DNA of 64,000 nucleotides from contig CM068584.1 in assembly GCA_035048485.1 (NCBI GenBank), positions 57,971,739 to 58,035,738 on the forward strand, in the 5' to 3' direction. This stretch comes from Pteria penguin (lineage: Eukaryota > Mollusca > Bivalvia > Pterioida > Pteriidae). Made by a program: the position numbers and the translations under genes. Within the stretch, counting starts at the first letter, position 1, and each line of letters opens with the position of its first letter. The notes beneath the pieces were generated by a model. That model was not told the DNA's origin. It made no database searches and saw nothing but the letters and a program-made list of their open reading frames with translations. Positions 42,790 to 53,964 of this stretch are shown here, piece by piece.

Positions 42790-43320
42790 GTCACGCTAAG
42801 GCTAGATCTAAAGCCTTCCATAGATTTTGATCGTACCTGGTGTTCGTCCAGGGCGTTCCAGTCTGCGATCGTCCTTTTGAAAAACTAATTTCTTCTGACT
42901 GGTGTATTGCACTGGAATAACACAAAACACCTTGTATTATTTGTTCTTCGAATTTGGTTATGAGTTTCAAAGTTAGTATATCGCTTGTCTTTGATCCTCT
43001 GCTCATTGGTAGCTGGTACTAAATAGGTATCGTGTGGTATAGCTGGTACCAGCCCCTCAACCACCTTGAATAAAAGCGCCACACGAAGTTCCATCCTCCG
43101 CTGTTGTAATAACGGAAGATCGAGATTCTTCAGCAGGGTGGTGATACTCCCAGGAGACCGGGACTTAAAAGTCTCCTGTAATAAATCTAGCCGACTTCCT
43201 TTGTATTTACTTCATCTTGGTGATGTCCGATTGAAGAAAAGGGTCCCATATAATGGCACCATACTCCAAAGTAGATCGCACTAAGGAGATATATGCAGTT
43301 TTGCGAGTTGACCGGGGATT
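42790..43320 (-). pseudogene. LINE reverse-transcriptase C-terminal fragment (Jockey/CR1-like)
   Basis: Reads RSTLEYGAIIWDPFLQSDIT, then IQRKSARFITGDF, then MELRVALLFKVVEGLVPAIP across broken frames. This is the typical LEY..WDP / QR.AARFI / LFK pattern downstream of the RT palm in Jockey/CR1 elements. Confidence 0.65.
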
Positions 43321-43480
43321 GTGTTTAGTTTCTATGAAAGTCCAACAGTTGACAGTTTGATGTTTAGTGGCAACAACAAATATATCTAGATTTAAAAGGC
43401 ATCACTGCATATTACATCAAAATCCTTTGTGTGTGTTTTTTTAAAATGCTTTATATTTATTCCTTTTTTTTACTTCTCAG

Positions 43481-45441
43481 ATTTGTACAGAGTGGTCATG
43501 TGCGAGAGGTGTTATATCATTCCATTAGCACCGACTGTCCATTTGCTTTCCTGAAGACAGAGGTCATCCCCTCACAACGCATTACAGGTCAGCCACATCA
43601 ATCATGTATTTGTGTCCATAAAGAGAATGTATTGTGCTCACTGCACTTGCATGGCAGGGTAATTAATTTACACGTACATGTTATTTATTATGTAAATTGT
43701 AATAAATACACAAATATTTACATATACCCAGATTGTTGCCAGAGTTGGTCTGTCTGCCCGTTACTTGATAGATATAGTTTAAATTATATGACTTTTCTAC
43801 ATATATGGCGTTGACTTATACATATAAAAATGGTATATTTTAAAATGTTTATATTTATTAAAATTGAAATACATACTATTTTTTCAATCACTTTTCAGTG
43901 TAGGGGGAGCATGTAGTCATACTGCTGCCACCTTGTTCAAAGTCCAGTTAGCTGTACACATGGGCCTTACAACAAAATCATCTACTGGTGAGATCTGCAG
44001 ATGGGACAATACGTTTCGAAAGGAGGTAAGCAACAGGAGATCAAACTTTTCAATATTTTCATATAAAGTTCCACGAATAGGGAAATAAGGGATCACTATA
44101 CCTGTCATGCATTTGTAAGGAGGGGCGGGGGAGTATTGGTCCCATTTAGTGCAAAATAGTCAGAATAGATCAGGCTATTCAAAATGAAGTCGGTGTGCTT
44201 ACTATTAAATAGAAGAGGATTGTTTTATGTTATTTTGAATATTAATGTCTTCTTTGTTCTCTTTAATAGTTGTAGTCACATACTGTAAACGAGATGTTAG
44301 ATATAATGAAAGCGGGCAATTGCTGAAAGCCAGTTATCTCTGTCACATATTCCAGTAATCACCCGTTACCATCAGAAAACATTCTGCAAAGTCTTAACGA
44401 TATTTGCCCTAGTGCAAAATTTTTTTTCACCACAATCCCTCTAGTTGGCTCATTGTATGTGTGCAAATCAAACACGTCCCACATTGAGAAGACACCGACT
44501 ACACTAAGTTCTTTGTACACCAAGGAATTTGAAAATTTAACTGGGACAGATTTCTCTGTATTGTGTGACGACGTTTGGGCAAAATATTCTTTAACCGATG
44601 AGCAAGTGAAGTACACTGAAAAAGGTACAAGGGATCAACATGTGTGTCAGAAGTGGTTCGAGCGTAGGAACTGCAGAATTACAGCAAGTAAAGCGCACGA
44701 GGTCTTTGTTCGGCGAGAGAGCACAAATCCTGACAATTTAATCAAACCAATTGCTGGATACGAATCATACGACCTATCACGAGGAAAAGCTATACGTTGG
44801 GGAATTGACAATGAAGATGTTGCGCGCACAAATTACCTCCATGCTATGAAATCCGTCCACAGGGATTTCAATACGAGAACATTTGCAGATTTAAGGAAAT
44901 CATTTCTTGGGGCATCAGCAGATGGTATCCGTAACTGTGGATGTTGTGGGAAAGGGTCCATAGAAATTAAATGTCCATGTAAGCTCAAGGACCACATGGC
45001 TGACGAGGCGGCAAAGTGAGACAATGCCTTTTGTTCAGATAAGAATTTGAGACTAAAAACCACACATCAATATTACACGTAAGTGCAATGTTCAGTTTTG
45101 TGACTTTATTGTTTACAGAGAAAGACATGATCATAAACATCATTCCATTTGACAGAGAATTTACCGCAAGAGTAATTAGTAAATGTCATTCGTTTTTGTT
45201 TTTTTTTTAAGAAACTGTTTCGCCTGAGCTTCTGACTAGGCAAATGTGTAGAATGATTGCATCCAGCAAGGTGAATGATGACGACAGACTTTATTGCATT
45301 TGCCAGGAACCAGCATATGGGAAGATGGTGCAGTGTTCAAATGATGACTGCCCTAATGTGTGGTTCCATTTAGGATGTATGAGCATTAGAAAGCCAAGTG
45401 CAAAGCCAAGCGGATTGTGGTGTGATATTATGGATGTGTGA
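43481..45441 (+). pseudogene. SWIM-YqaJ exonuclease-PHD protein of an ISL2EU-type transposon
   Basis: Exon 43481-43658 (acceptor TTACTTCTCAG) ends in AHCTCMAG and joins 43903 onward (GGACSHTAATLFKVQLA), together a SWIM finger. Its 5' half is shifted by one base. 44450-45076 is a YqaJ-like nuclease: RNCRITASKAHEVF, GIDNEDVARTNYL, SFLGASADGI, GSIEIKCPC. A TGA at 45017-45019 interrupts it before the donor at 45077. A short exon at about 45120 has INIIPFDREF. 45210-45441 has SPELLTRQM then a PHD finger (YCICQEPAYGKMVQC, FHLGC). YqaJ plus PHD beside a DDE transposase is the layout I know from ISL2EU DNA transposons. Confidence 0.75.
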
Positions 45442-45589
45442 AATATACAAGATCTATACATACAGTGAATGTACGTATATGTTTACTGTATTTGTACAAT
45501 ACATGTAGCTATAACATTATAGATGTAGTATAAATTATCATCATTTTCTAGACCAAGTGTTGCATGTATGTAAACCATATGAATGCGCA

Positions 45590-46900
45590 CTCTTGCCAAC
45601 TTTCTTGTCTTTTAAACGTCTCCTTCACCGAGTTGATTTTTATCCCTGGTAAATGCTGGAATCTTAAGTGTAGCCCCTTGGAAAGCTAGTTCGTCGTGGG
45701 AACCCACGGTCTGCAAGCACAGCATCACCATGTTCAATTAATTCTAAGAGCCCTGATCTCTGAGTATGACCTTATCAGACACTCTTCCACAAAATGCTCT
45801 GGAAATGTTACGGCTCCACAAGTTTCATTGCCACTTGTGGTAACGTCTGATTTAGTATAGCTGAAATTTGTGACTTTGATGAATAAATAATGTTTAAACC
45901 AACTAAAATTTGAAGAGAAGCGCTCATGTTGAGACCTAGTCCTGTTACAAAACAAAAGGTCTTAAAGCATTGAAATATATGTTAAAATTTTTGAATAAAT
46001 CACACAACTCTTCGTTTCACATTTTAAGGCTTTCCCTTCGTTCATTTGTTTTTAAATAAGCAATTTTTTTTCAAGTAAACCAATCAAATGTAAAACCACA
46101 AAAATCTAGCATGAACTTTTTTTGTTCCATGGCAATAGACTTACTTTATAATCTAACTTCAAATACTTCTTTGATGATGAAAGCTGTCTGTCGCTTTGTA
46201 CATAAGTGGTGTCTGGTGGAAGCAATTGGATTGACGTAGTGATAACGGAAACTTTGCACTTTGAGTTATACTGGACGGGCCAGTTTTTGCACATGATCTG
46301 GCTATTGTCAAAAATGTTATGACGTCTCTGTCCTGAGGTATATTTGTATGGTCTGTAAATTTCTTTTAGGAAACGTCTCAATGTTGTGTAGGAACCATGG
46401 CATAAAGGATGAAAGAGTTCGTACAACAGCTTTGCTGCCTCTTATTACGTACGTGACAATAGACACAATGAAACACAGCACCGTTACTGATTTAGGGGAC
46501 ACGGCTGAATAAATACAGTCTACTCCCATGGCAATCAGTAAAAGTATTCTGTATGGGGATTTCATATTTACACTGGTCATGGCAAAAATGAATGTCAACA
46601 ACACAGTGTTCCTGCTTTGTAAGTATTTTTCTAAATCAAATTCAAAAATGCTATTCAAAGAATATGTTACCTCAGTCTCCTTAATACTGCTTTTTCTGGC
46701 TGTGTCCCAAAGCTTCAGCAATGTGTATAAGTTTTTCAGTTGAATAATTTCCGAATTTGATATTTGTACACATAGAATCAAAATCATCATTTTCTTTATC
46801 ACCAGTCATTAGATTTTTTTCACAGAACTCAGCGCACCCTTTGCACAAATATGTAGCCTTTTGACTGAGCTCCTTTCTGGACACTAAATGTTTTACTACA
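45590..46900 (-). pseudogene. DDE transposase-type gene convergent with the YqaJ gene, broken
   Basis: In minus order: YLCKGCAEFCEKN (46860 region), a helical part (46802-46317), ELFHPLCHGSYTTLRRFLKE and NIFDNSQIMCKNWPV (46426-46260), and a last part at 45955-45590. In that last part two frames give FCGRVSDKVILRDQG and HGDAVLADRGF. SDK followed by vLADRGF is the DDE_Tnp_4 (Harbinger/IS4EU-like) catalytic pattern. At least three frame breaks. It ends within about 150 bp of the YqaJ gene's end, tail to tail. The early part may be a separate protein. Confidence 0.55.
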
Positions 46901-47917
46901 CATTTTTCAAATTTTTAGCACTAATTTTCACAAGACTGGACTGGTCTGTAGAGTAGTCGCTATGACGCTTACACCCACACCTTTTCTCCGTTCTTGAAAG
47001 ATAAATTACACCAAAATAAAACCTTTACTCATGTATATACGTGTATTTTAAACTGCGGAAGACCACACTTAAGAAATATAATTTGTCTGGCGGCCGTCAC
47101 ATGGGTTATATGGCGGCCGCCAGATAATTTGGTGACATGAACGAAATATAATTAAGATAATTAAGTGACGACCGCCAGATAATTTATTTATAGGCGACAC
47201 GTATGAAATAAAATTTATATGGGGGCCACCATATAATTTGGTGACATTTATAAATAAACATTTATCTGACGGTCGCCACTTATGGTATCTGGCGGCCGCC
47301 ACTTAATTATGTAACGGTTATGATTTAAGACCGAATTAATTCAGTCGGATATACTCTTTAAATGATATTAAGATATTTTTGCATGTATATATAAAAATAG
47401 ATTTTCAGATATTAAAAAAAGGGAAAAATAGATACCTTTCCCTCTGACTACGCTTGGCAAGAAAATTTCAGTGTATCACATTCATATATTTACTGTCCCG
47501 TCCTTTATAAGGGACCTCTCTGACTGATCTGAGAACTACTCAGGTACTCGCATCACTAGTACTCTCACAAGTGCTCGTGAAATTCCTGAGCGCGGGAACG
47601 ACTGTCCAGCTTTTATACCGGATCTATCGCTGCCCATCTGTAGTTTGATCTTTTACTCGTGCAAGCTCAACGGCGACGCATATCACCCAAATTTGCACCG
47701 GATGTTTCACTTCCAGAAGTCGGAGATCGAAAAAGAAAGAAAAGGAGTTGAATTAGGGCCATTTAATGGTGTTTTGGCAATATTATGCATCTTTGGTGAA
47801 TGTGCATGTGCAGCTGCATACGTAAACGCTCGTTGAGTTCTTGATTTATTGTGTAAACAACAAACATTTTGGTAGACGTTTGTAAATGCGCGGTTGCGCC
47901 AACTGCTCTTTCTTCCA
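46852..47917 (-). mobile_element. Right end / 5' region of the YqaJ/DDE transposon
   Basis: Starts inside the coding stub of the minus gene (SRKELSQKATYLCKGC) and runs through non-coding DNA with repeated TCTGGCGGCCGCCAGA-type palindromes to about GCGCCAACTGCTCTTTC. It matches 41587-42705. Right limit judged from loss of similarity. Confidence 0.65.
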
Positions 47918-48366
47918 GACCTGGTACTTGAGTGGTCAAAACGGTCATTTTCAAAGCTCGATCGAGCTAAGAAAGCTTCATCCAGCTACTATAGCTCCAT
48001 TCAATGTTTCCTCGACCTGACCGTTTGTAACCGTTGTGTATAGTGTTCACAATACTGTATTTGATACACTTATATCTGTTCATGTTCACAAATTGTGGCC
48101 ATCTATATCCGTGATATTATGGTATGGAAAGCGATTCGTGTCACAGACGCTCAAGTCTTGACTGGTTACGGAGTTATCCTGATGGGTTTATCTTGAGGTT
48201 TCATTAATTTGTCTCATTATTAGACAATTAGGGTGGTTTGTCGTACCACTTAGTGTGATGTCGTACCAAATGTATGGTAGCCCATCGTTGTCATCATTTT
48301 CACATCTTTACATGACAGAATGTAAGCTAACGGCTGTGGATTTATGATATATGGTTATATTGCAGC
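47918..48366. other. Spacer or part of the second Gypsy 5' LTR
   Basis: No coding signal. The left limit of the LTR cannot be fixed because the partner copy is truncated. GTCGTACCACTTAGTGTGATG near 48240 is a possible LTR interior. Confidence 0.35.
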
Positions 48367-48620
48367 CTGTTGTAATAAGAGTTGCAATGTTTGTGATTTA
48401 TCAATTTACTGTAACATGTATTGATATTTTCTATCGCAACGTTGATTAACCACATTGTGTTCATTGACCTAAAATTGTGTTCACCTTGCATTATAATGTA
48501 CATATAGTTACACTATTCATTGTTTGTATTGCAGATATCCTGCCACCACTTCTTGTTCCAAGTAAATGTATGAAATGGACCAGAGCCTTGGTTATCAGTT
48601 GTTTTACCATTGGTCACAAA

Positions 48621-48637
48621 TGGCGTCGCCGGTAGGA
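48621..48637 (+). promoter_or_regulatory. Primer-binding site of the second Gypsy element
   Basis: TGGCGTCGCCGGTAGGA begins two bases after the LTR ends in CA. A TGG(C) start two bases from the LTR is typical of Gypsy primer sites. Confidence 0.55.
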
Positions 48638-48739
48638 TAGGTTACCAAAACATCATACATCTAAGAGGTGGTAGGCCTGCTAGGACAGCTAGACACGTCA
48701 CAGTGGTGGATAGCCTGCTAAGACTCGTAATAACCCACA

Positions 48740-49697
48740 ATGGCAGAAAAAGTTACAAAACTAGAAGAGGAAGTATGGGAATTAAAAAAGAGGCTCGCCA
48801 AGGAGATCGCAACGAAAAGTACTGAACCCAAAATAGTATTCGCACCTAGAGAAAGGAAAATACAGAAATTCTCAGGCGAAAAAGACAAACCAGTAGATGA
48901 ATTCATAGAGGACATACACATACAATTTACATTAAAAACGAGACCAACATCAGATGATGAGAAAGTTAATTTTAGTATCAGTCACCTAGAAGGACCAGCC
49001 TGCGAGGAAATTAGATACAGACCACAGTCAGAAAGAACGAAACCAAGGGACGTATTAGCCATCCGTAAGGAAGCATTTGGAGAAAGAGGCACCGTATCTG
49101 AACTCCTCTCAGAATTCTATCAGTGTAGACAAGCAGATTTACAAACACTACAGGAATTCTCGCACAGCCCCATGAACAAACTCGATAAAATTTGCAAAAA
49201 AAGAGTGTAATTCCAGACAGAGATGTAACCCTCCGCAATCAGTTCGCAGAAAAAACGTCAAAATCACTTGGCTAAGAAGAGAACTTAAGAAACGAATTAG
49301 AAACACTCACTCAATGTCATTTACAGATTTGAGAGAAGAAGCAACACTTCTTATGGAGGATTCGAATGAGCAAGCAACCAACCCACAAATACCCGAGTTT
49401 GATGTACCGGTACTTTTAACAGCTAAAACCGAGAGAACAGACTTAAGAAAAATAGTTTCTGATCTTATGGTAGAAGTGCAAAGTTTAAAGGACGCGATAC
49501 AGTCCCTCGAGTCACCGAACTCGAATGATAACACTGAATCTAGAAGTCCGCGACCCATATGTTACTACTGCAACAAACCAGGACACATTAAACGCGAGTG
49601 CAGAAAACTCAAGAGAGATAGGAGAGAAGGTATCGATCAGAACGATAGTAATGAGAGTTTAAACAGGACAAGCCTGCGACAGGGAGCCGACTCGTAG
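48740..49697 (+). pseudogene. Second Gypsy gag, frameshifted
   Basis: 48740-49210: coiled-coil start (VTKLEEEVWELKKRL) and capsid-like region (KFSGEKDKPVDEFIEDI). 49314-49697: rest of gag with a CCHC knuckle CYYCNKPGHIKREC at about 49561-49602. A frame break lies between 49190 and 49314. Confidence 0.75.
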
Positions 49698-49720
49698 GCA
49701 GTAATTCCGATAGCTCGCAC

Positions 49721-51493
49721 TTGAATGTTGTCAGGTATGTTGACAAAAGCCCCGTTCTGGAAATACAAATTAAAGGTACAGCAATTCCGTGTATACTCGA
49801 CACAGGATCCGTGGTGGGCACTATCACCGAGTCGTTTTACACGAAGCACTTGAAATCATTGTTTGAAATTAATCCTGAAACAAACTGGTTAAAGTTACGA
49901 GCAGCTAACGGCTTGGACATACCTTATGTTGGCTATATCGAAAGCGATGTTTATCTACCGTCAATCATAGATTAGTAGCAGAACGGGGAATTTTGATTAT
50001 AAGGGATCCTCCTGAGCAGCCCGGGAATGATCATCCATGTTTGGTTGGGATGAACATCATTTCCGAATGTCCAGAAATCGTCGAAAATTTTTTTGGCAAA
50101 CGACCAAGTGCAAGCTCCGAAGTCAAAGGATTTGCTAGAGTCACCTGGAACTCCGATATATGTATACCTGCAAATTCTGTAACCGTGGTTAAAACTACGG
50201 GTCCTACACAAAAAATGTCACGAAGAAAAACTTGCTATCGAACCAATTTCTCACAATTCGCAAATCATGGTAATCGATTCAGTTTCAACAACTGGAAATA
50301 ACCTGTTCCCAGTGGGAGTAGCCAACTTACAGTCAAGCGATATATGGCTTAAACGAAATTCGAGGATAGGTATAATCAGAGAAATCTCACGCCTGTGGGA
50401 CGACAAGTCTGAAATAGAATTTATCAAAACGGGAGAACACGAGGAAACAGTCGTTAGGAAAACAGACATCGCTGGAGATTCTGCTGATCAAGATACCCAT
50501 ACTAAACCTCTCGATTTCTTTAATGATCTTGATTGCAGTGAGGCCGAGAAAGACCAAATAAGACAATTGTTTGAAAAACACATGGATGTATTTATCGAAA
50601 CTGAACTTGATCTTGGGTATTCAACAACAATAAAACACCGTATTGATTTGAAATGATGAACCAATTTTGCAACCTTATCGTCGGAAACCACCAAATCAGT
50701 TCGAAGAAGTAAAAAGTCACACCCAAGACCTCTTGAGTAAAGGGATAATCCAGGAGAGTACAAGTCCTTACGCAGCCCCAGTCGTTGTTGCGAGAAAAAA
50801 GACCAATCACTTAGGCTATGCGTAGACTATCGTAAACTCAACGTGAAAACCGTTAGGGACGCTTTCCCATTGCCGCATATTGACGAGTCATTGGATGCAT
50901 TACATGGAGCAAAGTACTTTACGACCCTCGATTTCGCTAGTGGCTTTCATCAAATTGCGATGCACCCCGATGACCAACCCAAAACCGCTTTTAGTACACT
51001 GTTTGGGCTATACGAATACACACGAATGCCATTTGGTTTGTGCAACAGTGCAGCCACGTTCCAAAGACTGATGCAAAATATATTTAATGATTCCGTGTTC
51101 CAGATTCTGCTTATATACTTAGACGATCTCATAATATACTCAGGAACGCTAATGGAACAAATACTGCGACTAGACTAAGTTTTCACGAGGTTGAAACAAC
51201 ACAATTTAAAGCTGAAAGGGAAAAAATGCAACTTTTTAAAGGCACAAGTTAAATATCTTGGATATCTTGGAATAGCCACCGATCCACACAAAGTCAAAAT
51301 CGTTAAAAATTGGCCGAAGCCAGAGACAGTAAAAGATCTGCGCTCATTCCTAGGATTTTCAAGTTATTACTGTCGTTTCGTACCACAATTTGCGCATATA
51401 GCTAAGCCTCAGTATAACCTTATCAGTATATGCAATAAAGAGAAATCCGCCCAGAGTTCAAAAACTGTTGTAAAAGAGTTGCAATGTTTGTGA
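49721..51493 (+). pseudogene. Second Gypsy pol: protease and RT, broken and truncated
   Basis: Protease motif ILDTGSVVGTITESF at about 49795. A linker (49993-50656) holds stops and frame changes. RT in 50820-51178 has VDYRKLNVKTV, FTTLDFASGFHQIA, RMPFGLCNSAATFQ and YLDDLIIYS. 51191-51493 reads KYLGYLG and SFLGFSSYYCRFVPQFA, then is cut off at the 3' LTR. RNase H and integrase are absent. Confidence 0.8.
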
Positions 51494-51716
51494 TTTATGA
51501 ATTTACTGTAGCATGTATTGATATCTTCTATCACAACGTTGATTAACCACATTGTGTTCGTTGACCTAAGATTGTGTTCACCTTACATTATAATGTACAT
51601 ATAGTTACACTATTCATTGTTTGTATTGCAGATATCCTGCCACGTCTTCTTGTTCCAAATAAATGTATGAAATGGACCAGAGCCTTAATTGTCCGTCGTT
51701 TTACCACTTGGTCACA
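51468..51716 (+). repeat. Partial 3' LTR of the second Gypsy element
   Basis: Matches 48370-48618 and ends GGTCACA like the 5' LTR. It is joined directly to RT sequence at a short TTGTAA microhomology. Confidence 0.75.
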
Positions 51717-52294
51717 CATACATCAATTAATAGAAATTTACAACACGGTGTGTATGAATCTAGAAGAAGGCAAATCTACATGCATGGTATTTTGTGGTAT
51801 ATCTAAAGCATTCAGCAGAGTCTGGCACAAAGGTTTACCAATGAAAATGAGGGGTCATGGGATAGGGGGATCTGAACTCGCTTTCTTTGAAAATGGCCCG
51901 TCTGTTTACCGATGATACTTCCATTTCTGCCTGTTCAGATAGTATTATCGAAACCAAAGAGTCATTAGATAGGGATCTCAAACGCCTCCACGAATGGTCA
52001 CAAAAATGGAAAGTAACCTTTAATCTTTCTAAAACTGAAATCCTAATGATAAGTAATCGCAATGAATCTATATCCCTAGAATTCAATAATAACTCACCCC
52101 TTTGTATGGTGCGACAGAAAAAGACGTATCACATTATTTACTATAATGTATATTGTACCAGTCAAAGAACCAGTCTACTTGAAAAGTTACATATGTTTTA
52201 TCCCCTTGATATTGCAACACTTTCACTTGGAAAAGAGGATATATACACAGTAAAACAAATCTACTTGATTATGATTAAGGTAAAGATTATATGA
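51717..52294 (+). pseudogene. LINE RT fragment (Jockey/CR1-like), internally deleted
   Basis: 51725-51880 encodes VFCGISKAFSRVWHKGLP, the RT block with the D.SKAFD.VWH pattern. About 51890 onward encodes LFTDDTSISACSD (degenerate ADD) and DLKRLHEWSQKWKVTFNLSK. The region between these two RT blocks is deleted. Confidence 0.7.
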
Positions 52295-53299
52295 AACAAA
52301 CTAAACGATTTTCATAGATCTGTAACAGCATATTAAAGCCAATTAAAGTTATCGTACCAGAATCCCCCCCCCCCCATTTCTCCCTCTCTATTCATCTCTC
52401 TCCCTCTCTTTCTCTTGTAGTAAGATAGATGTGTTATCATCTTAATTCATTATTACTGTATAACATTATACATGTATGTTCAATAACTTGCACTTAATAT
52501 GTTGTACATATGTTATAAGTTGCCATCTTGACAACTATATATGGTATATGATAAGGAGAAGGCTTTGTAATGTTGTAATAACTTTTGCCTAATCCCATTT
52601 CATGGTATCAGAATGAAATAAAATATGTTTTAACTAAACTATTGATCACTCCCTTATTTGCATGAAGCACTGACCAATCAGAATCATTCTAAATTTATTC
52701 TATGTTGTGGCAGTTGCTGGTAAGATGAAAATTTCTTTAACCTTCTAACTCCCCTCTAGCCATCCCTAAGTATTTTTAGCACTTAAAAAGTTATGTAACT
52801 GTTTATTTTATTATTTTTGTTCTAATACATTCTTTGTATTTGTTTCGAATAGATGGCAGGCATAAGTTTAGCGCCATCTTCTCACTGTAGATTTCATTAC
52901 TTATATACTTCATTCATGATTTGTATTGATTTTCTGGTGATATTCTCTAGTCATGGGTTTATATTCACTTTGTTCAATTAGTTACTTTTGGAACTTCCAG
53001 ATGGATGTGATTGCTGTATTATGGAGTGGAGTGTGGATTGATTATGTTTATTTTGTAAATATGATGCATTATGACTATAAAATTCATTATTATATTATTT
53101 CAATTGCTTGAAGTTGTTTATTTTCATGTGCATATGTCAAAGATTGGGAATATAATAACATGCAAATTAGATATAAACTGGGTGGAGTCAAGAAGACCGT
53201 AAAATATTACAGAATTAAGTACTTTTCATAAGCTATAACATTACACAAGTTGGTCGTTTATAATTGTAGTTCAGATTAAGTTTCGCTATTTATGGCAAT
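52295..53299. other. Gene-poor spacer
   Basis: A C-run and CT-rich tract at 52365-52420, then AT-rich DNA. No exon recognised. Confidence 0.45.
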
Positions 53300-53880
53300 T
53301 GCAGCAATTTTAAGTTATAAAAACAGGCCATGGACATTGCCCGCAAGGAAGTATTTAGATCGGCAAATGACATAGTCGAGGATGCCTTGCCGAGCCATGG
53401 TGATACGTCCCTCTCTCCACCTAGCCTGCCAAACCACCAGAACATTTGCAGGGTTGTAAACAGGGTGCGAGAACCGCCCACGGCACCATACTACCCTTGA
53501 TTGTGAGATCAGCATGGACCATGTGGACAGTAGTTTCGTAAGGGATGACATCAGAGACAAAGGAGAACGCTATCTCGTCTTGTCTACAGATCGGCAGTTA
53601 AGAATCGTGCTCAGGCTCTGACATGGTAACATGCTACATAGACACTACATTCAAAGTTGTGCGAGATCCATTTTATCAACCTTTGTCGATCCATGCTCAT
53701 TTCATTGGCCGCAGACCGTGTGGGGGAAATGTCAGCAGCTGGGACTGCAGACACCATACGAGATGATCGACACCGTGCAAATATTTACAAGGAAACTTCT
53801 GTCGATCCCGCATCTGCCTGCCCAGCGCATCCCATCCACCTTCAGGACGCTTCACGCCAAAATCGCAAGGTAAGCCAGGG
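53300..53880 (+). pseudogene. MULE transposase fragment, plus strand
   Basis: In several frames: IARKEVFRSANDIVEDALPS (53335), ICRVVNRVREPPTAPYYP (53445), FVRDDIRDKGERYLVLSTD (53535), YIDTTFKVVRDPFYQPLSIH (53637-53690), then FHWPQTVWGKCQQLGLQTPY (53700-53760) and LLSIPHLPAQRIPSTF. This is the MULE N-terminal half, with the first catalytic Asp in YIDTTFKV, fused by an internal deletion to the later FHW block. It is not the same insertion as 20098-25861. Confidence 0.7.
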
Positions 53881-53964
53881 GTTAAGGTCTACATCTGTAC
53901 CTCCTCTTCAGAACTCTCCAAGATGAGGCTGGATTTCTTCCCTTGCAATTACAGATGGTGTCCG

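Larger units (their letters stand above)
48367..51716 (+). mobile_element. Second Ty3/Gypsy element, internally deleted
   Basis: Plus-strand gag-protease-RT between an LTR end at 48618 and a partial 3' LTR at about 51468-51716. The LTR pieces share about 250 bp (GTTGCAATGTTTGTG ... GGTCACA) with about ten differences, so it is older than the element at 12120. RNase H, integrase and the left part of the 3' LTR are gone. Confidence 0.8.

Noticed and set aside
41587..47917. The 1.1-kb direct repeats as LTRs of one retroelement
   Set aside because: They lack TG/CA ends, a primer site and a polypurine tract. They contain the 5' coding stub of the minus-strand transposon gene, and no gag-pol lies between them.
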